In this document: positions 43,001 to 53,319 of the stretch, piece by piece
How the letters are laid out: the number at the start of each line of letters is the position of its first letter
Numbering within the stretch: the stretch's first letter is position 1
Origin: Odontocerum albicorne
Taxonomy: Eukaryota > Arthropoda > Insecta > Trichoptera > Odontoceridae
Assembly (NCBI GenBank): GCA_949825065.1
Contig: OX463854.1
Coordinates: 19,716,103 to 19,780,102 of the forward strand
Direction: 5' to 3'
DNA: 64,000 bases
Notes under the pieces: generated by a model
The model's database searches: none
Seen by the model: the letters and a program-made list of their open reading frames with translations, nothing else
What the model was told of the DNA's origin: nothing
Made by a program: the position numbers and the translations under genes

Positions 43001-46000
43001 TATTTCAAGAGTTCGCAGTGTACTATGAAAATCAATTCATGTCAATTTTCTTGGACAAGAACTATACGTAAACAATATACCGAAAGATAACTAGAATTTC
43101 CTTTTTCAGAAAAATCCGCAACACACCGTTCCAACTCTAGAAGATGGTGAATTCATTTTATGGGACAGGTAAAGTGTTATTTTAATTTTTACATCTAAGT
43201 TTTACAAACAAACCGATTTTTACCAATTAAACAATATACAATACTTAAAGATGGGCAAGATCAATCCGTTTATTAAATTTACTTTATTAAACTTATTTTC
43301 AAAAATATAGTTATGACGGTCATTGACATTCGAGTACCCCCGAACACTAGGCGAAAAATTCTGTATAATTTGAGAGAACTTTTTTTAAAGTATATATAAA
43401 ATTTTGTACAAAAAAGCAGTGGTTTATCGATATTTTTTTTGTTTTTATATGGAGTTCACCCAAATGTTTGGCTTTAACAGTGATGGCACAAATGATTTTT
43501 ATATAATGAGATTATAGTAGGATTTTTATACTTATGATTTCTGATTTTTTATACTTCTTTATTTTATACTTTTGATTTTTTATACTTTATATATGTTTCT
43601 TTGATTTTTATTTTGTTTATTGTTTGTATTATGTAAAATACCTGTCTTAGGATGAGCGTACGCCTAGTTAAGTAGGAGAGCGCTTTGCATGTTAAGTTAT
43701 AAAAAAATAAAAGTATCAATAAATAAAAAAAATTACATCTCTGTTTAATCAAAAAATGTAATAATGATAGTCAATATAATAAAATAAATCAACACTTTTC
43801 AGACGATTTCAGTTTCAGCTAATTAACACTTGCCATTTAATATATTAGTAGAAAAGTTCTTCATAAAAAGAAGAAACACGACATTCATAAGACGTTTTAA
43901 AAATATGGCATTTTGTAAATCAAATTTGTCACGTAAACGACAACCGAAAAATGCATTATTTAGTTTCATCATGCAGATCACACTCGCTGCTGGGATCCTT
44001 AACAACTCATTCAATGAAGGTGACTAGCCACAATGCAATGGCCATCCGCAAGCGACACATGATTGGAACTTCCGTATTGTTGATTCTTATTATATACTGT
44101 ATAACTACGATTTCAAAGGGACCGATTGCGAGATTGATTTATATCTTTAGCCCAATTTATTCGATATATCCTAATCCAATGCCCAACGGTGCTAATTATC
44201 GTATTTAATTTTATTTAAAAGATCGGTTATGACTAAGAAAAATCAAACATTGGTCGATTTAACTTATATCATATAATACAATACAATACAATACACAGTT
44301 AGTAATACATAAAAACATAATGCGATGCGATGCGATGTGGTATTGCATTGGCCTTATTGAACATCCTTATTATACTCTCTTAAGATTTTTCCTCCATTTT
44401 ACTTCTAGCTCCCATGTCTAATAAACACTTATCTAATCATTTCTTAATATATCTTCGAAAAAAACATAAATGCCCAAAATATCAATTACGTCAATCATGT
44501 TATTTTTATCACAAAGCATGTGATAATACAATTGTAGAAAAATTGGCTAGTGATCGGTATTTTTTAAAAACCAAGTTTTAATATCTGCACGTAGTATCAT
44601 ACATACATACATCGGTGTACATGTATTACTAATGAAATAACTATGTTAATACATCGGTTTACGTGTATTACTAACGAAATAACTACGTTAATAGATCGGT
44701 TTACGTGTAATACTAACGAAATAACTACGTTAATACATCGGTTTACGTGTATTACTAACGAAATAACTACGTCAATACACCGGTTAACGTGTATTACTAA
44801 CTCAATAACTACGTAAATACATCGGTTTACGTGTATTACTAACGAAATAAATATAAACAAAATTATTTTACAAGAATAAATGTTTAAATTATCTATTTGG
44901 CAAAATTGAAAAGAAAATCGTAATTTCGCTAAGTTCAAATGTATATTTTTAGAATATTACTTACCTTAATATTTGACTTAAGTGACATCTGTAAAATAAG
45001 CTGCAAACCACGAAGACATCAATTATTGACCGAATGTTTCGTTTACACTTGGCGACAAAACATATTAATTTAAAGCGTATTCGATTCTTCAAGGAAAATA
45101 AAATTAATTATAGAAATACCACGAGAAGTTTTTAGTGAAACAATAGATCATAGAATTGAACCCTTAATCTCGTAGATAATACATTTATTTTTGGTAAAAT
45201 AAATGCGACTCCGAATTGAGAACAAACTAGAAAACATTGCAATCGAAAGTGTAGTCTAGATTTAGTTAAGTTATGTGTAATATACTCGTATATCCTTAGA
45301 CAAGCATTCGAGATTTGTGTTATGTCGAATGCATATAGGGCATTCTTTCACAAAGGAGCATTTGACAAAGATCAAAGTTTTACATTGTACAATTATGGGT
45401 GTGAATGTGGTATCAGCGAGGAAATATTGGATTATACTTTAATTGAATGTCTACTTAATACTTACCGACCTATTACGAGTATGAAGATGTACTTTAGACG
45501 GATAAACCCATGACAATCAATTATCGAACGCTCATCAAAAATATTTCAACCTCCATTGTTACGGAGTGTTTAAGGTAATGATGAAATAAATACATATTTA
45601 AAAAAAAATTATAAAGTAATATACAATATAATACAAACATTAGCCAAGGGTTACACAAATTTAAATTTTTAGAAATAATCTAATTTATATATTATAACTA
45701 TGATATGAATTAACTTAAGTAATTTTAATTTCCTACATGTAATTTTTATTTTAATAATCTTAACTTCTTATAAATAGTCAACAACTACATATTAACTTAT
45801 AAGTAGAAAAAAATTCTTACTATTAAATATTTTAATACTAATTATTTATCAGGTACAAAATTACAATTCTTATTTGATTAACGAAGTATTACTTATTTCA
45901 AATTTTGATAGCGAGAGCTTACTGCGTTTGTGCTTCTAGAACAAGTTCTGTATTATATTCCCAATGAACGAGATGAAATCAACTTTGCTCATTGGTTAGA

Positions 46001-49000
46001 AACATCAACATTTGGGGTGAATTAACATTAAAAAAAATTAAGAATACAAAATGTATAAGTAATAAAAAAATCTCGCCTTTATGTTTAAAAATGACCACAT
46101 TCGACACAAAAGGAATATCCATTTAGACGAAGTGTATATTTTGCAATTTCCTTATCTAAGAATTAGGAGAATTTTACCAGCTTCGACCATTTCTGTGAAG
46201 ACTATAGTTTATTTATTTTCTTTGATGGTGAAAAGGATTTATCTTTAATTTAACGAGTTTCAAATAAGTATACGTTTCTCGAAGTTAAAGCCACGTTTAT
46301 AGCTCAAATGATTTTTATACAGTCGACACACTGAATCTTTCAGCACAGCACATTGTTACGGGTGACACTTTTTATGTTTGTTGATATTTATATAGTTTTA
46401 ATCCATAAATTCTTAAATATTTTAAGTATATTTTAACTATATTTAATATGCTTAAAAATAATGAATGAAGTACCTCTATAAAATGTTTCAATGGAGCAAA
46501 ACCGTGTAGATATTTTTTTCGCAATTTGGATGAATCGCTTTTACTTAAAAAAGATTTTTTTCTATGAAAAAATAACCTATTATACTCAAGCCTAACCTAA
46601 CCGGAAATTTAAATATTTTTATTATAACTGCATAATTTTGAATGCATAATCTCCATATCCTAGTTGATAAGGAACTGGTTTTCCTATCAAAAGTTTCGAG
46701 CTCAATTTTCGATGGTACCAAAAATAATATTAAAAAAGGCTCCCACTATGGTTCAAGATTTCGTGCACATACTCGTATGATCGGTAACTGTGATTTCCTC
46801 TCCAACTCCAGTAGTCTTTAACTCGAAGGCTCGATCACTGCGGCCGAAAACAAGTTCTTTCTGTCAGCATTATGGATTCGGATGTGTACCATACGAATGG
46901 AAAAAATATATAACTGTATAAATTTTTTATATATGAATTGTTCCAGCCACGCAATTTCTATCTACCTCGTGACGCAGTATGCCAGCGATGACTCCCTCTA
47001 CCCCCAGGATCCTAAAGTTAGGGCTGTTGTTCATCAGCGATTATTTTTTGACGCTGAAGTATTCCTCATTATGAAAAAAGCTGTGGTAAGTAATATATTT
47101 GGGTGTAGTTTTTTAATGCTATTTTCTTTAATTAATTTTTGTTTAAAGGGTACGTCCCACCGAAACTATTAAGAGTAGAACATACTATTTTATTCCAAGT
47201 ATTCCACTAAACTAACTACGTGCAGTCGAATCTAAAGCTTCATAAATCGGGACTGCATCAAGTATTATACAATACGTTAATCGTCATGCCGGACTTGTTT
47301 GCATCATGTATGTTATATCATCACGCCATGCCCCTTTTGAGATACGCAGAGGACATATTTCAACAACTTTCAATACATAGACACAGCTCTCACCTCGTAC
47401 ACATCCATACATATTGTCATACATTCCTCCAACTAAATAGACACAGCTCTCACCTCGTACACATCCATACATATTGTCATACACTCCTCCAACTATCACC
47501 TTTCACTCTTTCCACATTTCAGATATATTATTTGTTTCGTAATTCATTCTGTCAATGTCACCAAACCATTTCAAGATTCCATTTAAAATTCTACTCGTAG
47601 CATCCACCCCTAAGAAACAGTTATCCTATATCCGAACATTTCTTATTCAATTAAACATTGTAATACCAGATATTCTACGTAAGCCACTTATTTTTACTGC
47701 ATCTATTCTGCCCTTGTCACTCATTTTCAATGTCCAGGTTTCGCTCCCGTATATAAAGATTGGCAAAATGTTATTGGCTTTTATTCAAGATTTGTTCTTT
47801 TTATCTTATTAATATAAAAAAAGTTATATTTTTTCTCATAAATTAAAGTAATCTTTTACCGATACAACCCAAAAAACGCGTATTTGAAATATCGAATAAA
47901 CATACGTAACCCTGTTTTTGCCAGTATATTAAATTAGTCAAATGTGTATTTTGTGGTTAAATTTTGTGTTTAGCAAAAATCACTTCAAAAGTTGTACAAA
48001 CTGATGTCATTATATATAAACAATTCAAAACACATTAAATGTGGATTCGTTTATATATGCTCAAACAGGCTAGGCGGGCGGTCTATGCTAGTTAGGTTAA
48101 CAGCACTCACAGCGCGACTCCCCAGAGAACAAGCTTTTGCCATAAATAATTACCTTTTCTATGATTGTTGCCCGAGACAATTAGTTCATTAATCATGTAA
48201 TATAGGTGTTCAGTTGAGCAATTGAGACCGTTGAATGATTAGGTGACGTAGATGTAATAATCGTTAAGAGCCTCCAAAAACATCGACAATGCGACTTGCC
48301 TCATAACTGAGACTCCAGGAACCTCCCTTCCCACCGCATTTCGTTTCTGTACCAGAAGAAATAAAAACTTTTTATTGACTTTTTCAGAAATCATCAAAAA
48401 GTACCCCTTCTAAGTTGACTTTCCATGGAAATTTCTGAAAATTAGAATTTAATAAAAGTAATATTCGTTTCTAAAAAAATCACTAAAAGTGGTTTTTAGA
48501 TATTCAAAGAATTAGTGATTGAGGCTATCAAAACAGACCATAAATAGGAGAGTGACGAAGACAGCAGAAAAAACTGTCTGTAAATAAAAATTTGAAATTA
48601 AGAAGGTTAAAAATAAAATATTGTACTCGTATTCATGTAAACACATTTTTGAAATTTCAGTAACATTTATGCGTTTTCAATTAACGTGAATTAACTTTAA
48701 TATTGTTTATTATGTCAGGTATTTAAAAAAACTGACAAAGACACATGTGAAGTAATTATTTGGCTTCCCAACCGATATTTTTTAGCTAATAACAATATTG
48801 TACAATATTATTTTGTTTCTTTTTTTGCTACAACTGCAAGAGCGACAATATAAACAACGAAAGATTCATCCTGCGAAAGTGATTTTGAATAGGTATAGAA
48901 AATTGTAAGCGTATTGTAATTTATTCTTCGTATAAATAAGTTGTAAAGCTCTCATTAAAATAAGTTTGTAAATTATCAGTAATCACTTATATATAAACCC

Positions 49001-50938
49001 ACAACAAAATAAGGTTCAAGCACATAAAGGAATCTTAATAGCCAACACTTGTACAAAATTCTGTTAAATTGAGCTCGTTCCTGTAACGATAAAAAATTAA
49101 AGGTTTTCTGAACTGGAATATCTGGAAAAGAACCCCTATTTTATGTAGCCATTTACGCGATTTTTAATAACGCATAGATTTTCTGAAACCTGCTTAAATT
49201 TATGGATCGCCGTATTTCCATTTCTGTTAGATAACTGTTCGGCATCAAATAAAATTGACGGACAAGGAAACAAAATATACACAAAGTAATACTGTTTTAT
49301 TATTTTCCAGCTTCCACTTTGGGCCAACACAGCGAACTCCTTCAGTCCACATACAATCAAAGAGATAGAAGACTCCTACGGGTTTATGGAGATATTCCTG
49401 ACTAAAAACAAGTGGTGTGCCTGCAACCAATTGACCATTGCTGACTTCTCACTTATTGCAACTATAAGCACGGTTCACGAGATGTTACCGATTGATCGAT
49501 ATAAGTAAGTCGTAAATAATACACAGGTCATTGTCATTCTAACGTCCATGCACACTCCATGAGATGTTACTGATGTACAGTCCTTTTACTTTATATAATT
49601 TAAAAAAAAAAAAAATTTCCCTGTAATTTTTCTTCTTTTTTAATGTCTTGTATTTTTCAATGTAATTGGGCTAAGCCTGTTTTGAAAAAATAAATAAATA
49701 AATAAATAAATGATCATATAAGTAAGTATTTTGTCATCGGAAAAAAACACTATCTGTAGAATATACATAACAAAGGCTTTTTTATATGCCGTGTCCGGTT
49801 TTAATTCGCCCTTTTTACCATGGATACTGATCATCCTCTCTACGGGAGAAACATACTATATATTATTTATAGTTAAGGTATTAACGTTGTGGAGGTTTAA
49901 GGACATTGTAATTTAACCCTACCGGGGAGCACAAACAAGATCTTGTTTGTGCTCCCCTGATGATTAGGTGAAAGCCTTGAAACCGGTAGGATTATACCTT
50001 TATAAAAAGTGGAAAAAACTGTTTGATAAAACAAATTACAACAGACTATAGTTATTTTCTGCATTAGATTTTAAATTTCTTACTTAACATATTTATCATT
50101 AGCACTCTCTAGGATGATCTGCCCTATTAATTTTCCACGTCCGGTTTAAATTTTTCCTTTTTTGCTATCGGCACAAATCATCTCCTCTCAGGATAAACAC
50201 AACTTTTTTATTTTTCTCATTAGATTTCAACCATCTCTCTTTTTTGTCACTGGCACAAATCATCCTCTCTACCTTATACATGTACAAAGTCCGGTTTTAA
50301 TACTCCAATATTTTGTCATCGCCACAATTCATTATAACTGCAAGATAGATACATATAATACAAAGTTGTTATCTGCAATATATTTGAATCCTCTACTTTT
50401 TCGTAATCAGAATATACTCGTATCATCCCCTCTATAGGATGAAAGCATCCTCTTTATAAGTGGAATTGCATTATTTATGTGCTGTGTCCAGCTTCGATTC
50501 CCCCTTTTTTGTCATCGGTACATACATCATCTCTATAAGTTAAACTTTCTTATTTATATCCTGTGTCCATTTTCAATTCTCCCCTTAATTGCCATCGGCA
50601 CAAATCATCCTCTATAATATGAACTGTCTTATTTATGCGTTGTGTCCAGTTTCAATGTTTTCTTTTTTACCATCGACACAAATTATCCTCTCTATAAGAT
50701 GAACACCGCCTTATTTATGTGCTGTCTCGGATATATTACTTAACCAACACAAATCCTTTCGATACTTAAAATATTTAACTGACTTTCTGGAAAAATAAAA
50801 ACACTATATTATTTTTACTTCAGGTTTCCTAGACTTTGGGATTGGGTAAAACGACTGGAGCAGTTCCCTTTTTATGAAGAAATGAACGCCAGAGGAGCCA
50901 GGGCATTGGGCGAAATCGTTAGAAGTAAACTGAATTAG
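37088..50938 (+). CDS. glutathione S-transferase, delta/epsilon class, gene 2 (complete, five coding exons)
   Basis: Cytosolic glutathione transferase. Coding exons: 37088-37228 (acceptor at 37068-37069, ATG in GCCAAGATG context), 43110-43168, 46947-47085, 49311-49504, 50824-50938 (TAG). All junctions are AG/GT and phases agree (0, 2, 0, 2), giving 215 residues, the usual size. The N-terminal domain has the presumed catalytic S11 in S-P-P-S-R, then H52-T-V-P55 (cis-proline loop) and D66-S67 before H-A-I, the glutathione gamma-glutamyl contact. The C-terminal domain has S-Y-G-F-M-E, the N-cap box L-T-I-A-D and [12 protein letters not shown] judge epsilon more likely than delta from overall pattern; phylogeny would decide. 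Introns are 5.9, 3.8, 2.2 and 1.3 kb, full of repeats. GST gene 1 lies 31 kb upstream on the same strand. Confidence 0.94.
37320..37372 (+). mobile_element. pogo/Tigger-like terminal fragment
   Basis: TATTCCCTCGTTATCTGCGG followed by CTTCACTTATCCGCGGTTGA resembles the ends of Tigger-type elements (C-C-C-T-C-G-T-T-A-T-C-C-G-C-G-G). Only one end is present. GST 2 intron 1. Confidence 0.35.
37459..38175 (-). mobile_element. hAT with nested mariner fragment, inverted copy of the 22.5-25.2 kb composite
   Basis: From left: hAT end CATGGGTTGGCAACCTTTTG (37459); a mariner 5' end with its TA at the same hAT position as at 25083; mariner start [17 protein letters not shown] from 37709 in plus orientation with a TAA inside K-K-T-A-A; then an abrupt junction near 37897 to the inverted hAT C-terminus ([15 protein letters not shown] on the minus strand, 37915-38175). 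The left flank CCCTATAT (37451-37458) could be the hAT target duplication. GST 2 intron 1. Confidence 0.82.
38180..38960. other. GST 2 intron 1: unassigned, with a SINE B-box remnant at about 38905-38955
   Basis: CTCTGTGGTTTTTGGGTTCG and ATTCCCGATGGTATC resemble the SINE head. A 72-codon frame at 38397-38615 matches nothing I know. Confidence 0.4.
38965..39276 (-). pseudogene. non-LTR 3' tail, inverted, adjoining the minisatellite
   Basis: The minus strand reads, downstream of the array, V-D... then [14 protein letters not shown] (frame-shifted W-F-G-H-V-E-R), [21 protein letters not shown], and a 3' end with CCTGTAAGGATAGGCAAAGA, the S-A-Y-P family tail. The minisatellite at 39277-41137 begins exactly in this coding region. 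Confidence 0.65.
39277..41137. repeat. 93-bp minisatellite, about 20 units, open on both strands
   Basis: The unit contains CAACCTTAAGTACACATTCA, TGCCTAATACCTTCATACCG, TGCCGTATTCTGTCCGGCAT, TATCACCCCATGTATTCTTC and GTACTCAACACAT. The period of 93 (31 codons) leaves one frame open on each strand: 658 codons on plus and 621 on minus. The minus-strand unit reads [12 protein letters not shown] and G-I-R-H-E-C-V-L. This joins directly to the LINE tail at its left edge, which reads [13 protein letters not shown]. The long frames are a by-product of the period, not a gene. Units 14-16 and 17-19 form a repeated trimer. Intron 1 of GST 2. Confidence 0.95.
41225..43105. other. GST 2 intron 1, remainder: one interspersed repeat copy, otherwise nothing recognised
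   Basis: 41345-41440 (TATTTCCAACACGTAC-ATGAC, GCGTGCCTACTCCAGTGGTT) matches 52570-52660 and, inverted, 3175-3245 and 11165-11250. No coding similarity elsewhere. Confidence 0.45.
43170..44600. other. GST 2 intron 2, left part: one tRNA-like repeat tail, otherwise nothing recognised
   Basis: 43336-43375 (CCCCGAACACTAGGCG and following) repeats the tail of the element at 21845-21960. GCGATGCGATGCGATG-type and AATACAATACAATACA-type simple repeats lie near 44277-44335. Confidence 0.45.
44609..44852. repeat. 42-bp tandem repeat, 6 copies
   Basis: The unit reads TACATCGGTTTACGTGTATT, ACTAACGAAATAACTACGTT, AA. The period is a multiple of three, so a minus-strand frame (V-I-H-V-N-R-C-I) stays open by chance. 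GST 2 intron 2. Confidence 0.92.
44870..45235. other. GST 2 intron 2: nothing recognised
   Basis: AT-rich; no feature seen. Confidence 0.4.
45240..45605 (+). pseudogene. non-LTR element C-terminal fragment
   Basis: Frame reading [25 protein letters not shown], matching the C-x-C-G-x-x-E-x-x-D-H-x-L-x-E-C-P zinc-knuckle-like ending of some LINE proteins. After the stop, A-rich sequence near 45595-45610 looks like the 3' end. Confidence 0.55.
45610..46640. other. GST 2 intron 2: one unclassified repeat copy, otherwise nothing recognised
   Basis: 45905-46015 (ATAGCGAGAGCTTACTGCGT, then a stretch ending CAACTTTGCTCATTGG) resembles 53533-53660. Confidence 0.4.
46645..46720 (+). mobile_element. 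SINE head fragment
   Basis: CTCCATATCCTAGTTGATAA (A-box region), then GTTTCGAGCTCAATTTTCGA (B-box region), TGGTACC. It ends before the body. Confidence 0.5.
47320..47815 (-). pseudogene. non-LTR retrotransposon, RT C-terminal end, with 60-bp internal duplication
   Basis: The minus strand reads [32 protein letters not shown], a stop, [11 protein letters not shown], and then a [11 protein letters not shown] region carried twice by a 60-bp tandem duplication (47378-47497). Stops interrupt it. GST 2 intron 3. Confidence 0.72.
47825..49300. other. GST 2 intron 3, remainder: nothing recognised
   Basis: AT-rich; no feature seen except one TACTCGTA octamer near 48624. Confidence 0.4.
49628..49712 (+). 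mobile_element. family C LINE 3' tail, ending (AAAT)n
   Basis: AATGTCTTGTATTTTTCAAT, GTAATTGGGCTAAGCC and TGTTTTGAAAAAATAAATAA match 16855-16917; five AAAT units follow. A severely 5'-truncated insertion. GST 2 intron 4. Confidence 0.7.
49790..50730. repeat. degenerate tandem repeat, about 75-bp unit
   Basis: The motif order TTATTTATGTGCTGTGTCC, GTTTCAATTC, CCCTTTTTTGTCATCGGCAC and AAATCATCCTCTCTATAAGA recurs about eight times with strong decay. The repeat at 49864-50050 is inserted between early units. GST 2 intron 4. Confidence 0.7.
49864..50050. repeat. interspersed repeat R1, fold-back copy B with 34-bp palindrome
   Basis: The left half runs TATAGTTAAGGTATTAACGT to AACCCTACCGGGG; the right half is the inverted form CCTGATGATTAGGTGAAAGC, CTTGAAACCGGTAGGATTAT, then AAACTGTTTGATAAAACAAA. 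Between them GGGGAGCACAAACAAGA (49924-49940) meets its exact reverse complement (49941-49957). Copies A (10200-10350) and C (62390-62530) are single arms. Confidence 0.75.
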
Positions 50939-51043
50939 TTTAAAATTCATCGCTGTTACTCACAGTAACACCCAATATATTTAATGCATTTATTTTTGAA
51001 GACTTATAGATTTAAAAATTGTATAAATTATTTTAGATAAATT

Positions 51044-51049
51044 AATAAA
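51044..51049 (+). promoter_or_regulatory. polyadenylation signal of GST gene 2
   Basis: AATAAA 106 bases after the TAG stop; no earlier AATAAA seen in the 3' UTR. Confidence 0.5.
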
Positions 51050-51271
51050 AGTACATTCCTAAATGAATAGGCATGGTATTAAACTAAGACTAACCTTAAA
51101 AAGTATAATACTAAAAGCTTTAAATAACAATCAATATAAATTCTTTAAAACTTAATGATATTTTTTAAAACAATAATGTGATTGCTTTAAAGTAGGTCTA
51201 AACAAATATTTTGAATGAAGGGCAAGATTGATTATTTAAACTGAGAGAAAGAGGGGCCATAGAATGTTTCA

Positions 51272-51315
51272 TTTTATTATTAGGAATGTTTCATTTTATT
51301 ATTAGGAATCGTTAT
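51272..51315. repeat. 22-bp tandem duplication
   Basis: GTTTCATTTTATTATTAGGAA plus T appears twice in a row. Confidence 0.8.
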
Positions 51316-51414
51316 ATACTCGTATCTCGTACTGTGCCGAATTTATAAAATAAACTTTATCGTACATACGTATGTATGGAAAAAAAGCATTGCAGGTTAG
51401 CTAGTATCCCGGTT

Positions 51415-51472
51415 TCAGGTACCTTATGGGGTTTTTAATATATCCCTCGTGGATAAGGGGACCACTGTACAA
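51415..51472 (-). mobile_element. pogo/Tigger-like terminal fragment
   Basis: On the minus strand CAGTGGTCCCCTTATCCACG, AGGGATA resembles Tigger-type ends; TA follows the C-A-G terminus. Only one end recognised. Confidence 0.4.
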
Positions 51473-51479
51473 ATTCGTG

Positions 51480-51840
51480 GCAAGGAAGTCGACTGTGCAT
51501 CACACACGGCTACAAAAGTCACACAATCCGTACTCACATATTCTCTATTGTAATGCGATTCAGGACTAAAGATTTTTTGATGGACGCAGACTATGTTATA
51601 ATTAAAAAATGTAATACTCGTATGAACAACACAAAAAAATATTATATGTGTAATAGCTTACGGACCACATTTAAAAAACGAGGCGAACCGACCTCGGAAT
51701 ATTTACATAGGACTGCGTTGAAGCATGATTTGCTGAAAAAATACAAACGTATTCGTATGTTAAATTGATCGATAAAACTTTTTTACCTAAAAATGATTTT
51801 TTACATACTTCATTTTAGTACTTTAATTTAAAGACTTACT
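51480..51840. other. no gene recognised
   Basis: A 71-codon frame at 51553-51768 has lysine/arginine-rich composition but resembles no family I know. Confidence 0.35.
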
Positions 51841-51845
51841 GGAAT

Positions 51846-51939
51846 ATTTACCTGTGTATTGTATATAATCAGTGTAATAATATAATAATTATATTTACCT
51901 GTGTATTGTATATAATCAGTGTAATAATATAATAATTAT
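51846..51939. repeat. 47-bp tandem duplication
   Basis: ATTTACCTGTGTATTGTATA through AATAATTAT occurs twice exactly, at 51846 and 51893. Confidence 0.9.
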
Positions 51940-52239
51940 ATTTTGATAACCTGCTTTTCCTGATATACAAAATTCTTCGTGGTGTATTTTTTATTGTACA
52001 GTGAATATTGATATTCTATAAAAATAAACTCTTTACTGTAATTGTATAATGACTTCTTATTCTATGTTTATTTTAGTTCACCTTAGATTTTTACGTGTAA
52101 AGCAACAAAAAAAAATTTAATAAAGGGTTTAAGAGAAATATTTAATCCCAAATGCTACAATGATTTTTAAACCAGCTCTTATTTCCTGAAATACTCAGAT
52201 ATTTTTTTATGTTTGCTACCATTACTAACCTTCACTAAC

Positions 52240-52440
52240 TGTTATCTTATTGGCGGGGTGAAATTGGTAAGACATTTAACGTTCACCCGAGGGTTCGATT
52301 CCTGATGGTAGCCTTAGAAATGGTATCGTTCGACCCCCCTCGGAACCCTGATAAAAAAAAATGGGATTCTAGTTTGGTTTTCACTTAGTACTCATTAAAA
52401 AAAACCGGTTGGTTGGAAGAGATTGCCACATTTACTAGAC
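52240..52440 (+). mobile_element. tRNA-derived SINE, 3' end replaced by an inverted duplication
   Basis: Head: GGGTGAAATTGGTAAGACAT (A box) and CCGAGGGTTCGATTCCTGAT (B box GGTTCGATTCC, a perfect consensus). Body: GGTTGGAAGAGATTGCCACA. The tail then enters the hairpin at 52430-52512. Confidence 0.75.
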
Positions 52441-52512
52441 TGGGACCATTTTTTAACTTGGCGAGATTGTAATAAGCTCGCCAAGTTAAAAAATGGTCCC
52501 AGTCTAGTAAAT
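52430..52512. repeat. perfect inverted repeat, 36-bp arms, 11-bp spacer
   Basis: The left arm 52430-52465 (ATTTACTAGACTGGGACCAT ... CTTGGCGAG) is exactly the reverse complement of 52477-52512. It lies at the end of a SINE body. Confidence 0.93.
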
Positions 52513-52569
52513 TCGTTTCTAGTTACAATTTTCACACGCACTACTTGAGTGCGACTGTTCTTGCCTCTT

Positions 52570-52765
52570 CATATAGTATTTCCAACACGTGCAATAACAA
52601 ACTGAGAGTTCTGGGCCTATTCTAGTGGTTCGCTTAATAGAGCTGAAGACAATACTGTCTCCCAGGTATGTTCTGAAATATGTCCGCATCGCCCTTTCAG
52701 ATATATTGAGGGGCACCATATGGATGAATTAATAAACTTACTGTCACAAACATGTTGATATGCCA
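52570..52765 (+). repeat. unclassified interspersed repeat copy
   Basis: GTATTTCCAACACGTGCAAT and GGCCTATTCTAGTGGTTCGC match 41345-41440 (same strand) and, inverted, 3175-3245 and 11165-11250. This copy appears longest to the right (CAGGTATGTTCTGAAATATG). Confidence 0.5.
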
Positions 52766-53136
52766 ATATGCACGTATTGTATATTGTGAGAAAAATAGAA
52801 TGGTGAACCAGTCTTGCGTTGTACATTTTACATCAATATAAATACATTTTTGCTAACACTGTGTTGATATCGTTGATATGAAAATATTAATTTTGCAAAA
52901 ATTAAATTTCTAAATTATTTAATAAAAATACAACTTATTTATTCACCTCTACACAAGCCTTAACTATTGAAATCTTTATAAATAAAAGTTGATCAGGTTA
53001 AATAGATACCATCACCATGTGTCTCTTTTATGGTAGGCAGAGAAGACATATTTCCACGCTTTTCTATCCATGCACAGTATACCAACCTCAAAATGGTACA
53101 ATGTAAGTTGGCTGGCCTGGAAACTTCACATTATAA

Positions 53137-53187
53137 GTCGGTTTATCGAATTGCTTATCAAGCAAATAAGCAATTCGATAAACCGAC
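53137..53187. repeat. perfect inverted repeat, 22-bp arms, 7-bp spacer
   Basis: GTCGGTTTATCGAATTGCTT plus AT, then CAAGCAA, then the exact reverse complement. Confidence 0.93.
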
Positions 53188-53319
53188 AGCGGCACAGCAT
53201 CTAGTGGCTGGCTGGCAATTGAAATTGATCCTGAAAAGGGATTGAGGCCGGCTTCTTTTTAATATCAAAATACTTCGTGCTGCCCCTCCCCTTATTCGAT
53301 TGAGATGTCGGTTCAGCAA

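Noticed and set aside
44597..44938. 113-codon minus-strand frame of V-I-H-V-N-R-C repeats
   Set aside because: Produced by the 42-bp tandem repeat.
51553..51768. 71-codon basic frame downstream of GST 2
   Set aside because: Composition only; no motif or homologue recognised.
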